50,838 nucleotides of DNA from Nostoc sp. NMS7 (GTDB lineage Bacteria > Cyanobacteriota > Cyanobacteriia > Cyanobacteriales > Nostocaceae), in NCBI RefSeq assembly GCF_017115085.1, contig NZ_JABXKJ010000207.1, positions 16,784 to 67,621 on the forward strand, read 5' to 3'. Both the position numbers and the translations under genes were made by a program. Within the stretch, counting starts at the first letter, position 1. Every line of letters starts with the position of its first letter. Of the stretch, positions 1 through 7,889 are shown piece by piece. The notes below the pieces were generated by a model. The model made no database searches. It worked only from the letters and a program-made list of their open reading frames with translations, and was not told where the DNA came from.

Positions 1-174
1 TGGATTTGGAAGACGGCAGATTGGCAAGAGCGCGAGTCTTACGATATGTTCGGCATTGTCTACGAAGGACACCCAAATCTCAAGCGGCTTTTGATGCCGG
101 AAGATTGGGTAGGTTGGCCTTTGCGGAAGGATTATATCTCGCCTGATTTCTACGAGTTGCAAGACGCTTATTAG
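1..174 (+). CDS. ndhJ: NAD(P)H-quinone oxidoreductase subunit J, C-terminal 57 residues (partial)
   Basis: The window opens inside this gene; frame 1 runs from base 1 to a TAG at 172-174 and gives the conserved NdhJ tail ([17 protein letters not shown], then [13 protein letters not shown] and ending FYELQDAY). NdhJ is a peripheral-arm subunit of cyanobacterial NDH-1, which feeds electrons from reduced ferredoxin or NAD(P)H to plastoquinone in respiration and cyclic electron flow. The N-terminal part lies left of the window; ndhK and ndhC usually lie upstream in cyanobacteria, but this cannot be checked here. A second, damaged copy of the same 3' end lies at 1244-1486. Confidence 0.93.
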   Translation, partial: WIWKTADWQERESYDMFGIVYEGHPNLKRLLMPEDWVGWPLRKDYISPDFYELQDAY

Positions 175-184
175 AGATTGCTGA

Positions 185-215
185 ATAGAGACGCGATGAA
201 TTGCGTCTGTACAAG
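185..215. repeat. Small palindromic dispersed repeat inserted behind ndhJ
   Basis: A 31-bp element with arms AGACGCGA and TTGCGTCT sits between two direct copies of TGCTGA (179-184 and 216-221). The duplicated ndhJ tail further right has a single TGCTGA and no element at the same place, so the window holds both the filled and the empty site. Relatives with the core GACGCGATTAATCGCGTC occur at 21072-21115 and 44751-44795. The pairing fits a tiny mobile palindrome making a short target duplication; loss by recombination between the hexamers is the alternative. Confidence 0.7.
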
Positions 216-236
216 TGCTGAGTTTCGATAGTGATT

Positions 237-272
237 AACCCCTTTCCGGTAGCGGAGAGGGGTTATGTTTTT
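237..272 (+). terminator. Rho-independent terminator of ndhJ
   Basis: AACCCCT (237-243) pairs with AGGGGTT (258-264), with an inner TTCCGG/CGGAG extension, and is followed by a T-rich run. It lies 63 bases after the ndhJ stop. A degenerated copy is found at 1512-1550 behind the duplicated ndhJ tail. Confidence 0.75.
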
Positions 273-278
273 TGTATT

Positions 279-1151
279 TCACGTAAAGTTGGTTGACAAA
301 ATTTGCTGTAATTCATTGACTGTATTTACAGTTTTAATTGCCTGTTGAATTGCTTTTAATTTCTGCAAATCCGTAATTTGAGAGATTATCGGCATCAATT
401 CTAAACCTTGATTGCTAAACTTAATTTCTAATGCTAATTCAATTCCTGAATATAACTCCTCCTTTCTTCCTCGCTGTTCTCCGCGTTCTTCCCCTTTGCT
501 AAAAATTTCTTGATACCAAGGCGACTGCTCTAAAAGTGCCATATCCCACCTCAGAATTTGTTGAACTATTGCACTATCTAATACAAAGGTAGCAAAAAAT
601 CCTAATACTGTTTCTAGTTGATTCAATTGTTCATCTGCACGTAATATTCGCAATGCGTCCCGAATCGTAGACTCGTTATCACCTCCTTTGAGGATGGGTA
701 CAAATGGAAGTAGTGATGGTAATGGTTGTGCAAAGGCAATGTTTACATCGACTTCCCACAGATTAATGACACGGTAATCTTGAATAGCACGTAAACCAGC
801 AATATTTGATGCATAATTTGTCGGTATTTCAGCATCACTTGCCTTGAGGATATTAATTAGTACTGGATACGTGGGCAAATTATATTTTTCTTCTGCAAGT
901 GCTGTGTATGCACGCATCCTACGGGGCATTTCTGGTTTATAGCGCAGTTGTAATTCGTTAAGAACGAGAAATTTTCCCTGCTGGGGACTTTCGACACGGA
1001 TTAAAACATCACTTTCTCGACTTATCCACTGAAATTCTGAGTTGAGAATTTCTCCAGCAACAATATCAGGAATTTGCGTTACCCATTTTACCCAGTTATC
1101 AGGTGCAAGGCTAATTAAGCGTTTGGTGCTGACGTCGGCGGGTTTGATCAT
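279..1151 (-). CDS. Rpn-family / PD-(D/E)XK nuclease-fold protein (DUF4351-type)
   Basis: A 290-residue protein of the large Rpn-like recombination-promoting nuclease or PD-(D/E)XK transposase-like group abundant in Nostocales. The likely active-site residues are D48 in SDVLIRV and E66-x-Q68 in LNELQLRY, with nearby basic RRMRAY. Residues 215-232 are a charged GEERGEQRGRKEE stretch typical of this family, followed by a helical C-terminal segment. Members in E. coli (RpnA) promote recombination and cut DNA in vitro; the role of cyanobacterial members is uncertain. The gene sits exactly between the two copies of the ndhJ tail, so it probably arrived with, or caused, that duplication. ATG start at 1151. 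Confidence 0.75.
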   Translation of the reverse strand: MIKPADVSTKRLISLAPDNWVKWVTQIPDIVAGEILNSEFQWISRESDVLIRVESPQQGKFLVLNELQLRYKPEMPRRMRAYTALAEEKYNLPTYPVLINILKASDAEIPTNYASNIAGLRAIQDYRVINLWEVDVNIAFAQPLPSLLPFVPILKGGDNESTIRDALRILRADEQLNQLETVLGFFATFVLDSAIVQQILRWDMALLEQSPWYQEIFSKGEERGEQRGRKEELYSGIELALEIKFSNQGLELMPIISQITDLQKLKAIQQAIKTVNTVNELQQILSTNFT

Positions 1152-1243
1152 GGGGTTGTAAACGCACTGAAGGTTATCAAATAATTGTACTTAAGACTGG
1201 ATTACAGATATTCAGATTTTTGATTGGACTACTTAGAGAAAGC

Positions 1244-1486
1244 GATCGCCCTGAAGAAGTACGCTTAAAGGTGTTTTTACCACGGCAAAATCCTGTAGTG
1301 CCTTCTCTGTAATGGATTTGGAAGACGGCAGATTGGCAAGAGCGCGAGTCTTACGATATGTTCGGCATTGTCTACGAAGGACACCCAAATCTCAAGCGGC
1401 TTTTGATGCCGGAAGATTGGGTAGGTTGGCCTTTGCGGAAGGATTACATCTCGCCTGATTTTTATGAGTTGCAGGACGCTTATTAG
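1244..1486 (+). pseudogene. ndhJ: Duplicated, broken 3' part of ndhJ
   Basis: In-frame translation from about 1244 gives DRPEEVRLKVFLPRQNPVVP, which is NdhJ sequence upstream of the tail, then an in-frame TAA at 1310-1312 just before WIWKTADWQ, and runs to TAG at 1484-1486. From 1313 on it is nearly identical to bases 1-174, and homology continues through the terminator to about 1546. No upstream part of the gene is present, so it cannot make NdhJ. Homology begins next to a HIP1 octamer at 1242-1249. The left copy is taken as the working gene because its visible part is intact. Confidence 0.85.
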
Positions 1487-1633
1487 AGATTGCTGAGTTT
1501 CAGTAGTGATTAACCCCTTTCCGGTGGCGGAGAGGGATTATGTTTTATTCCAGTGAAATAAAGGGGTGTTGAGGAAAAATAGTTTATGTACAAGTTGCAT
1601 TGCTACGCTGAAAATGTAATCAACGTTGCTTTC

Positions 1634-3562
1634 TTAGCGTTGTTTAGTTTTTATAAATTCCAATTCCTGGTTCATTGCTAGTTTTAGAACAGGGTTATCA
1701 ATAAGATCACAAGTAGCAATACCAAATTCCAGTAGAAAAACAGCTTCTGCAAGCTGACCTTTCATAGCTTTTGTGTTAGCTTCATTCCACAACGCATTAA
1801 TGAACCCATGTACTTCTTGCAAAGTATTCAAAGAACTAACAACTTTTTCGGGTTTGAGTTTTTTTAGTTGCTCGATAATATCTGAAGTGCTATCTCCAGA
1901 AGAATTATGGTGATCAAACTCTGATTCCTCAAAATCCGACTTTATTTCATCAATCGCTTCTTGACTCCAGCTACGTTTTGCATCTTTATTAGTTGTTGTG
2001 CGGCTTACATCATCTACGCTAAACTTGGCTAGAATCTCGAAAGCAAAAGCACTAGCATGAAGTGCGGCTATTTCCTGAGAGCCAAGAGCATCAGATTTGC
2101 TTTTACCATCAATAAGGTCGGAAATTCCACGAACAATGAGTGCCGATACTTGCTGATTGGCATGAGCGGCTTCCAGCAAGCCCCGACCTTCCATTTCCAC
2201 TGCCACTGCATCGCCATAGTTTGACCTAAGAAACTCGCAAGTAGTGGACTTGGTATCAGCTACCACTTTTTCCCCAGCAGCGATGGGTGCAACGAGGACG
2301 CGGGGTTTTGGAGTTTGAGTGGGTGGGGTTAGCCTTTGTAGCCAGTCTGGTTTTCTTGCCTCAGCCCTAGCTCGTTGTATCAATTTGTACGCTGATTGCC
2401 CGACATCCGGTCTGGGTTTAAATTCAAGTTCCGCCTTACCTGACTCATAGCCATACACTTTTGTCGCGGCTACCACATCACCAAGGACAACATCTTTTAT
2501 ACCACCCGCGACTCCAACAAAAAGTATCACATGGGGATTAAAGTGGCTTATTGCCCGTTCTGCTTCCATCGCTGCTGTTGAATTTCCCGCACCAATCTCA
2601 CCAATTATCACCTTCCAAACCTTGCCGTTAGCGGTAAAATTACCCCGTTCGTAAATTGTTCCTTGGGGGTGTGTTTCTTCTTCAAGGTTGCTGAGATGTC
2701 CGCGAACAGCCTCATACTCTACAAAAATAGCGGTGAGTATAACTGCACAGCGGGAATTTTGACCTTGTGATCTTAAGTTCATTTGCTGGTTGCTGTGTAC
2801 GGAAGATTGAAGTTGGTTGCAGTTAGTATTCGGCTCCAATGACTGGATTAACTTGACTATAGCTTGTACTACTTGCTTAACGGGTTTTTTGCCTTGACGG
2901 GTTGTTAAACCAGCCACTAGGCTACCAGCTGCACTAACATCAGAAAAGTGGACGAAATGATTAGGGTCAGCACCCATTTTCATCGCCAAGCTTGGTGCTC
3001 CCCCACTTCCATCATGGCAGCTATTACCAATTTCGAGGTCGAGGGCAATAACAGGCTTACAATATTCTATATATAAGCTTGCTAAGTGTTCGACCCCCTC
3101 ACCTCCACCAATAATGATGAGGATATCTCCTCGTTGTGCTTGACGTTGCCGACGTAAGGCAGCTGATGCAAAACCTACCTGAAGAAAGTCTATTTCAAGT
3201 GCATTAACAGCTAGGAAAGATTCCCATAAATCACGTCGGTTATCAGGGATTTGATTTTCTGTCTTACTTGTTCCTATTGTGAAAAGCGGACGTTCTGGAA
3301 AATTAGAGATAGTAACTAGCCCTTGCTGCAAGGAGTCGTGGATTACATTCAGTACAGTCCAGTCAAAAATAATTGACGGTGAGTTAAAATCATTCTCTAT
3401 CGAGAGAGGTTCTTTGCCAATGCCAGTGATAAACATTGCTCCCTCTAATATCAATGTCCTTACGAGTTCCGTTACGAACTCATGGGCATAACGAAGGATG
3501 TTTTGATCTATATTTTTATCTGCACTACCTGCAATATGAATTCGCTGTCCTTTAATGAGCAT
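1634..3562 (-). CDS. SLOG-like domain fused to a nucleoside phosphorylase/nucleosidase domain
   Basis: A 642-residue protein. Residues about 5-235 look like a Rossmann-type SLOG domain ([27 protein letters not shown]). Residues about 270-515 are a purine nucleoside phosphorylase / MTA-SAH nucleosidase domain: [29 protein letters not shown], then VRGISDL with the probable catalytic Asp. The last 80 residues are helical and may be an adaptor. SLOG and PNP-type domains are known as ligand sensors and nucleotide-cleaving effectors in bacterial conflict systems, so this could degrade a nucleotide such as NAD or ATP on signal; the substrate is not shown. A GTG two codons upstream (3568) is an alternative start. 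It is divergent from the membrane protein at 3647 and lies near the CBASS operon. Confidence 0.75.
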   Translation of the reverse strand: MLIKGQRIHIAGSADKNIDQNILRYAHEFVTELVRTLILEGAMFITGIGKEPLSIENDFNSPSIIFDWTVLNVIHDSLQQGLVTISNFPERPLFTIGTSKTENQIPDNRRDLWESFLAVNALEIDFLQVGFASAALRRQRQAQRGDILIIIGGGEGVEHLASLYIEYCKPVIALDLEIGNSCHDGSGGAPSLAMKMGADPNHFVHFSDVSAAGSLVAGLTTRQGKKPVKQVVQAIVKLIQSLEPNTNCNQLQSSVHSNQQMNLRSQGQNSRCAVILTAIFVEYEAVRGHLSNLEEETHPQGTIYERGNFTANGKVWKVIIGEIGAGNSTAAMEAERAISHFNPHVILFVGVAGGIKDVVLGDVVAATKVYGYESGKAELEFKPRPDVGQSAYKLIQRARAEARKPDWLQRLTPPTQTPKPRVLVAPIAAGEKVVADTKSTTCEFLRSNYGDAVAVEMEGRGLLEAAHANQQVSALIVRGISDLIDGKSKSDALGSQEIAALHASAFAFEILAKFSVDDVSRTTTNKDAKRSWSQEAIDEIKSDFEESEFDHHNSSGDSTSDIIEQLKKLKPEKVVSSLNTLQEVHGFINALWNEANTKAMKGQLAEAVFLLEFGIATCDLIDNPVLKLAMNQELEFIKTKQR

Positions 3563-3646
3563 AAACACTTATAATCTATGTATTTTTTTTAACTTAACTC
3601 TAGTTTTAGCTTAATACATTAACACTAAAAACCTCTGTGTGAGAAA

Positions 3647-4486
3647 ATGCCAAACCAATCGAGACAAGATTTTAAAAGCTCTTTAAAGCGAATTCTGGGT
3701 AGGTATTACGGTCTTGCAGGAATAATAGTTTTTCTTGTAGGCGTTTTGCTGAGGCTTGCTGCGTTAGGAAAAACCGGATTTTTTTGGGATGCAACTAAAG
3801 ATATTGGTACATTTTTGGCTGTTGCGGTTGCGATACCATTTTTCTATGAAAAGTTAATTAAATCTGAAGAACATCAACTTTTTCTAACAGAGCTTGAAGA
3901 ATTATTAGATAGTAAATTTCCTAATTACAAAATTGGTTTGAAATTATATGAGGATGGTAGACCAAGTATTTCTGAAAAGGTAGATTTACTTTTGTCTGCG
4001 AATTCTGAAGTCGTTAGTTTAGGAATTGCACATCGTTCTTTAGTTGGATATTTTGAGCAAAGACCAGCACGCGAGTACAAAGATTATATTTTAGACTTAC
4101 TCAGAAAAGGAGTTGTACTTAAGTATATTTTTCTAGACCCTGATGGCGAAATTGCCAAGCTCTATGCTCAAGACAGAGGGGAAGTAGAACTTATCAACCG
4201 CATCAGAACCTCACTTGATGCCGTAAAATCTCTGAAATCAGAATTTGATAAATTAGGATTGCCAGGAAGATTTGAGATATACATTTCTTCCACTTTCCCC
4301 TATATATCTGCTACTTGTATTGATGTAAATGAAGTAAATGGTCGGATGCTAATTGCCCCTTATTTATATGGAATAAAAAGAGCGGAAGTGCCGCATTTCC
4401 ATATTTTGAAAACTGAACACGAAGTTATGTTTGAAACGTACTGGAAGTCAATTAGAGAAATATTAGCTAATTCTCGTCAAGTTTAA
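3647..4486 (+). CDS. Two-helix membrane protein with a cytosolic PLD-like (DUF5919-like) domain; possible effector
   Basis: A 279-residue protein with two N-terminal membrane helices (about residues 21-41 and 46-66), then a soluble region. The segment around residues 115-165, with SEVVSLGIAHRSL and LRKGVVLKYIFLDPDG, resembles DUF5919-type domains with a phospholipase-D-like fold, but no HKD motif is visible, so catalysis is not claimed. It is convergent with the CD-NTase (69 bases between stops) and divergent from the SLOG-nucleosidase gene. Membrane proteins are common CBASS effectors that damage the inner membrane on binding a cyclic nucleotide, so this is one of two effector candidates. 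The start is the first ATG; the ribosome site is weak. Confidence 0.6.
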   Translation: MPNQSRQDFKSSLKRILGRYYGLAGIIVFLVGVLLRLAALGKTGFFWDATKDIGTFLAVAVAIPFFYEKLIKSEEHQLFLTELEELLDSKFPNYKIGLKLYEDGRPSISEKVDLLLSANSEVVSLGIAHRSLVGYFEQRPAREYKDYILDLLRKGVVLKYIFLDPDGEIAKLYAQDRGEVELINRIRTSLDAVKSLKSEFDKLGLPGRFEIYISSTFPYISATCIDVNEVNGRMLIAPYLYGIKRAEVPHFHILKTEHEVMFETYWKSIREILANSRQV

Positions 4487-4555
4487 CTAGCATCAGTATA
4501 GTCTCTTATATATTGAGGTGTTTTTGCTCTCTAATAATCAGTAATGAATTGTTAA

Positions 4556-5494
4556 CTATTCGCCAAACCACTCTTGCCATTTTTCTATAGACTTTAACTT
4601 ATCGCCTGTCTCGATTTTCTTCGTTAATCTTCCTAGATAGGTTGAAGTCTTGAGTCTATCTTGACTATTTGCTTCTCCCAGGTAATCATCTACGTGTAGC
4701 GATTGTCCTGTTTTATCTTTAATCGGTGATTTGACAAGATTGGTTGCCTCACGGCAAAGATGTGTCAGCATATCTTTATATGTTCTGCTTCCCTGGTAGC
4801 CTTTGAATGCTTCAATAGCTAGTGATTCTGCGTGGTAACCAGATATTTTTAGGTTTTTAGGCAGGATATCTTTGACAACTGCTTTAAAAAGTTTGATTGT
4901 TGGCACAAGTTTACCAGACAACCCTTGATTTACAGCAGTTAGCTTGCGAGCAAATAAATCAGGGCGTACTACATTACTCCATTTGCCTTCTTCTGGATTA
5001 GTAATTTTAACACCACTTGCGGTTCTGATAGCCGGTAAAATTTGGATTTCTTGTCCATCTGAATAAGGGACTGTTATAGCTAATTTACCAGGAGAAACAT
5101 TAGTATCAGGAAGTCTTTGTTTAATTCGCTGTACAAAGTAGTCTAAAACTTCTTGAGGAGAACTTTTTTCTAAAGACGTGTTATTAACGAGTACTAATGT
5201 ATCTACGTCACTCAAACCGTTGATGAATGTATTTTTACGAATTGAGCCACCAAATAATAAGTCAACGCTATTTTCTATTTCTGACTCAATTGCTTTTTTG
5301 AGAACATCTAAATGCCGTTGGGTAGCTTCGGAGTCTCTATCATTAAAGGACTTTAATGCACCTTGAAGTAGACTGTTGACTTCTGAGTTATAAGACGAAG
5401 TGTCGGTGCTTTCACCTGCACGTTTAATGAGTTGGTTTATTTCTTCTGAAGAATTATTAGAAGACCAACTAGAACTTCCACCACTACCACCCAT
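4556..5494 (-). CDS. CD-NTase (cGAS/DncV-like cyclic oligonucleotide synthase) of a type IV CBASS
   Basis: A 312-residue nucleotidyltransferase of the polymerase-beta superfamily. The signature FGGSIRKNTF...SDVDTLV gives the GGS motif (residues 82-84) and metal-binding D96-x-D98; E149 in GQEIQIL is the likely third carboxylate. This is the SMODS/CD-NTase arrangement, so on phage infection it should make a cyclic di- or oligonucleotide that switches on an effector. The N-terminus starts MGGSGGSSSW and is disordered and glycine/serine-rich; after Met removal it exposes Gly. It follows the TGT-like gene by five bases and shares its operon. ATG at 5494 with GGGGA about 10 bases upstream. I do not assign a clade. 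Confidence 0.85.
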   Translation of the reverse strand: MGGSGGSSSWSSNNSSEEINQLIKRAGESTDTSSYNSEVNSLLQGALKSFNDRDSEATQRHLDVLKKAIESEIENSVDLLFGGSIRKNTFINGLSDVDTLVLVNNTSLEKSSPQEVLDYFVQRIKQRLPDTNVSPGKLAITVPYSDGQEIQILPAIRTASGVKITNPEEGKWSNVVRPDLFARKLTAVNQGLSGKLVPTIKLFKAVVKDILPKNLKISGYHAESLAIEAFKGYQGSRTYKDMLTHLCREATNLVKSPIKDKTGQSLHVDDYLGEANSQDRLKTSTYLGRLTKKIETGDKLKSIEKWQEWFGE

Positions 5495-5499
5495 AACTG

Positions 5500-6498
5500 T
5501 TATTCCCCAATTTCTAATCCAGCTTCTTTTACTAAATTAAGCACTTGTGGCATGAGTTTTTCCCATGCATAAAATTCTTGGATAAGTTTTGTATGACAAA
5601 ATCTATTCATTGCATGAGATAAGTGGCTAAGATGTTGAAGATTTTTTATACTGTAAAGTTGATTTAACTCTGATTCAGAATAATGCCAATCTCCTTGCAT
5701 AAGTGCTGCTGTTGATTGGTACAAAGCAGAACCGTCAACAAAAGCGTAGCGCAGCCAAGCAAGTCCATCAAATATGTCGGCTCCGCAAAGGAAGTATGAA
5801 ATAATTAAACCAGGGTCTAGGCATCCTAAAATATGGATTGGTATTTCGATACTTTGTTCTTGAAGGTGGATGCGTATTTTTAGAAGGTTACGGCATCTTT
5901 CTAAGATTGAATTCCCAAGCTCTTTTTCTGTTATGCCTAGCACTGAAAATGAAGTTAGATAATGAGCGTGCTCAAGTAAGCTGTTTGCATTGATTATTTT
6001 AACTTCAGGTGCTTCTGGCTTATAAAGAAAATTTGAGGCGAAATTTGGATAATTTTGAAAGAGTGATTTAGCCGTTTCTATTTGACTGAGCGTTGATTGA
6101 TGCTTTTTCGAGTCGTCATAACTAATCAGAACTAATTGAGAGAAATCTTGTAATTTATCAAGTACAGCTTGGTGTAATTCTCTAGACCAATGGTGCACAG
6201 ATGTGCTGTCTCTGTAGGCATAAACATCATCTGAAGTAGCAGTTAATTTGATTGGTTGAGTCTCATAACCACCACTATCAATAAAAAGAATATCAGAGGC
6301 GTAAATATTCTCTTCTCGCAGTTCGTAGTATATATCATAAGCACTGATTAGCGAGACATCTGAAATATATTCTTTTGTTTTTATGTAAATGCTTTTTACT
6401 TCGGGAAATCCCCGGCTGGAAAATGATGGTACGATGAGGGGAGTAGGGACATCAATGATAGAAATTTGACGAGATTTACAAATTTCCGAAATTTTCAT
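5500..6498 (-). CDS. tRNA-guanine transglycosylase-like enzyme of type IV CBASS (Cap10-type)
   Basis: A 332-residue protein with the TGT barrel. FIDSGGYETQP holds the catalytic-base Asp (D74), corresponding to DSGGFQ of housekeeping TGT; FSVLGITEKELG matches the GG-x-x-x-GE region; HILGCLDP matches the HLLG strand; and DIFDGLAW holds D244, in the place of the FDCV nucleophile. The zinc-binding Cys cluster of queuine-type TGT is not visible. The ATG at 6498 has a good GGAGAG ribosome site, and the gene overlaps the end of the QueC-like gene by 23 bases. Known TGT enzymes exchange guanine for a 7-deazapurine; inside CBASS a role on a protein or nucleotide is more likely than tRNA modification. 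Named Cap10 in recent CBASS work, from memory. Confidence 0.8.
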   Translation of the reverse strand: MKISEICKSRQISIIDVPTPLIVPSFSSRGFPEVKSIYIKTKEYISDVSLISAYDIYYELREENIYASDILFIDSGGYETQPIKLTATSDDVYAYRDSTSVHHWSRELHQAVLDKLQDFSQLVLISYDDSKKHQSTLSQIETAKSLFQNYPNFASNFLYKPEAPEVKIINANSLLEHAHYLTSFSVLGITEKELGNSILERCRNLLKIRIHLQEQSIEIPIHILGCLDPGLIISYFLCGADIFDGLAWLRYAFVDGSALYQSTAALMQGDWHYSESELNQLYSIKNLQHLSHLSHAMNRFCHTKLIQEFYAWEKLMPQVLNLVKEAGLEIGE

Positions 6499-7051
6499 CT
6501 AATGCTCTCCTGTCTAAACATGATGGGCATTCTCCACAAGGTTTGTCACTACGACGTTCGCAGCTAAATGTAATTTCTATTGGCACTTTTGCAATTTTAC
6601 AATATTTGAAAATATCTTTTTTGGTGAATTCTACAAATGGAGCTTCTACTTGAACAGAGCCTGCAAAATAACCATCAAAAATGCGTTGAATATCTTCTAA
6701 AAATGCTTTGGAGCAATCATAATAAGGTGTTCCAGCATGAATTCCTATAGCAAATCTGCCCTGCTTAGTAGGAAGAATGCTGGCAGATGCTAGCAGTAAG
6801 GTTGCGTTACGACAATGGTATTCTCCTTGAGTGGAGGCAATTTTCAACCCCAAGTCAATTGTGGTGATAGAGATATTATAATGTTGAGCTAGTGCTATAA
6901 CTGCACAGCGTTCACCTTCAAAGCTAGGTTGATTGTAGTCGAAGTGGATACCTCTGACAGATAAGCCGCGTGAAAGATAAAAAGGGATTAAAGCTGCTGA
7001 ATCTATTCCCCCTCCAAGAAGTAAATTCACTTGTGCGTTTAGTTCAAGCAT
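6476..7051 (-). CDS. QueC-like 7-deazaguanine synthase homologue of type IV CBASS (Cap9-type)
   Basis: A 191-residue N-type ATP-pyrophosphatase. The PP-loop reads LLLGGGIDSAAL (family SGGxDS, here with Gly for the first Ser), and the C-terminus keeps the zinc site C164, C172, C175, C178 in CERR...CGECPSC. It is shorter than housekeeping QueC (about 220-230 residues). QueC converts carboxy-deazaguanine to preQ0 through an adenylated intermediate. QueC-like genes with TGT-like genes beside a CD-NTase define type IV CBASS; I recall a report that such an enzyme couples a deazaguanine to the N-terminal glycine of the partner protein. First gene of the operon. ATG at 7051 with AGAGGT 9 bases upstream; an in-frame TTG one codon earlier is less likely. 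Confidence 0.82.
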   Translation of the reverse strand: MLELNAQVNLLLGGGIDSAALIPFYLSRGLSVRGIHFDYNQPSFEGERCAVIALAQHYNISITTIDLGLKIASTQGEYHCRNATLLLASASILPTKQGRFAIGIHAGTPYYDCSKAFLEDIQRIFDGYFAGSVQVEAPFVEFTKKDIFKYCKIAKVPIEITFSCERRSDKPCGECPSCLDRRALDENFGNL

Positions 7052-7293
7052 CAATTATTTACCTCTAGAAGCTACATCACTAATAACTATTCTATTTAGG
7101 ATTAGTGTAGTACAGGACGGCGGAAATAAATATCTATCTGATAAGGCTGAAAGCATGTGTTATTGGCTTTTTTCCTTCTGCTTTCTTATAATAGTCACTT
7201 TATTATACTAGTCATTAGTGCGTTGATGCTGGCAATACAACATACCAAGTTAATGTTACACCTGTATTGTTGCAACAACCTTCTAGCCCATTT

Positions 7294-7670
7294 GCGATCG
7301 CACTCAGCATCTCCATCGTCATTGGTGCGTAGGCGTAGCCCGTCGTAGACATCGCTGCACTAATTAAAACCTTAAAATCTAACTAGTCTTAACATTCCGC
7401 CCAGAAGTTAACTTCTGGGCTAATAGACCCATCCGCAAATTCTAAATGCTTACCAGGATAGAGTTATACGGATTCATACGCAAAGTGCGATCGCACTCAG
7501 CATCTCTATCGTAATTGGTGCGTAGGCGTAGCCCGTCGTAAACATCGTTGTACTAATTAAAACCCTAAAATCTAGCTAGTCTTAACATTCCGCCCAGAAG
7601 TTAACTTCTGGGCTAATAGACCCATCCGCAAAGAGCGATCGCACTCAGCATCTCTATCGTAGTTGGTGCC
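7294..7670. repeat. Long tandem repeat, 146-bp unit, two full copies and one partial
   Basis: Units at 7294-7439, 7487-7632 and a truncated one from 7635. Each begins with a HIP1 site and CACTCAGCATCT, carries a GCGTAGGCGTAGCCCGTCG block and ends with a perfect 22-bp palindrome, GCCCAGAAGT paired with ACTTCTGGGC (7399-7420 and 7592-7613). The palindrome with its CCG and CTAATAG flanks matches one arm of the four-hairpin repeats at 49081 and 49836. The whole stretch 7052-7806 holds no convincing gene; it includes the upstream region of the CBASS operon. Confidence 0.85.
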
Positions 7671-7806
7671 GCAACGCCAGTCGTAATTACTCTAAGGTTC
7701 TGTTTCTGGTAGCTTGAGAAACTCATCTAAAGTTATCGATTTAGATGGGGTTTGTAGCATTAGGGCTTTATTGTAAAGAGGAGTTTGATTAGCTTTATAT
7801 TAATTT

Positions 7807-7842
7807 TAAAGGTGCGTTGTCACAAAGATCAACGCACCTTTA
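7807..7842. terminator. Perfect 13-bp hairpin, probable bidirectional terminator
   Basis: TAAAGGTGCGTTG (7807-7819) pairs perfectly with CAACGCACCTTTA (7830-7842) across a 10-base loop. The A/T ends give a U-tract in either direction. It lies 48 bases after the stop of the minus-strand gene ending at 7890. Confidence 0.65.
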
Positions 7843-7889
7843 TCTAAAGAAATGGCGAGTCCAAACAATCACTTTACAGATGTCACTGT

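Noticed and set aside
6476..7051. Housekeeping queuosine/preQ0 biosynthesis gene
   Set aside because: Short form, altered PP-loop first residue and operon with TGT-like and CD-NTase genes fit type IV CBASS better; no queD, queE or queF nearby.
7157..7348. 63-codon plus-strand frame upstream of the 146-bp repeats
   Set aside because: It runs into the repeat unit, has no ribosome site and a low-complexity hydrophobic composition with no family character.
7055..7700. CRISPR array, because of evenly spaced repeats
   Set aside because: Units are about 146 bp with identical spacers, not short repeats with unique spacers, and no cas genes are near.
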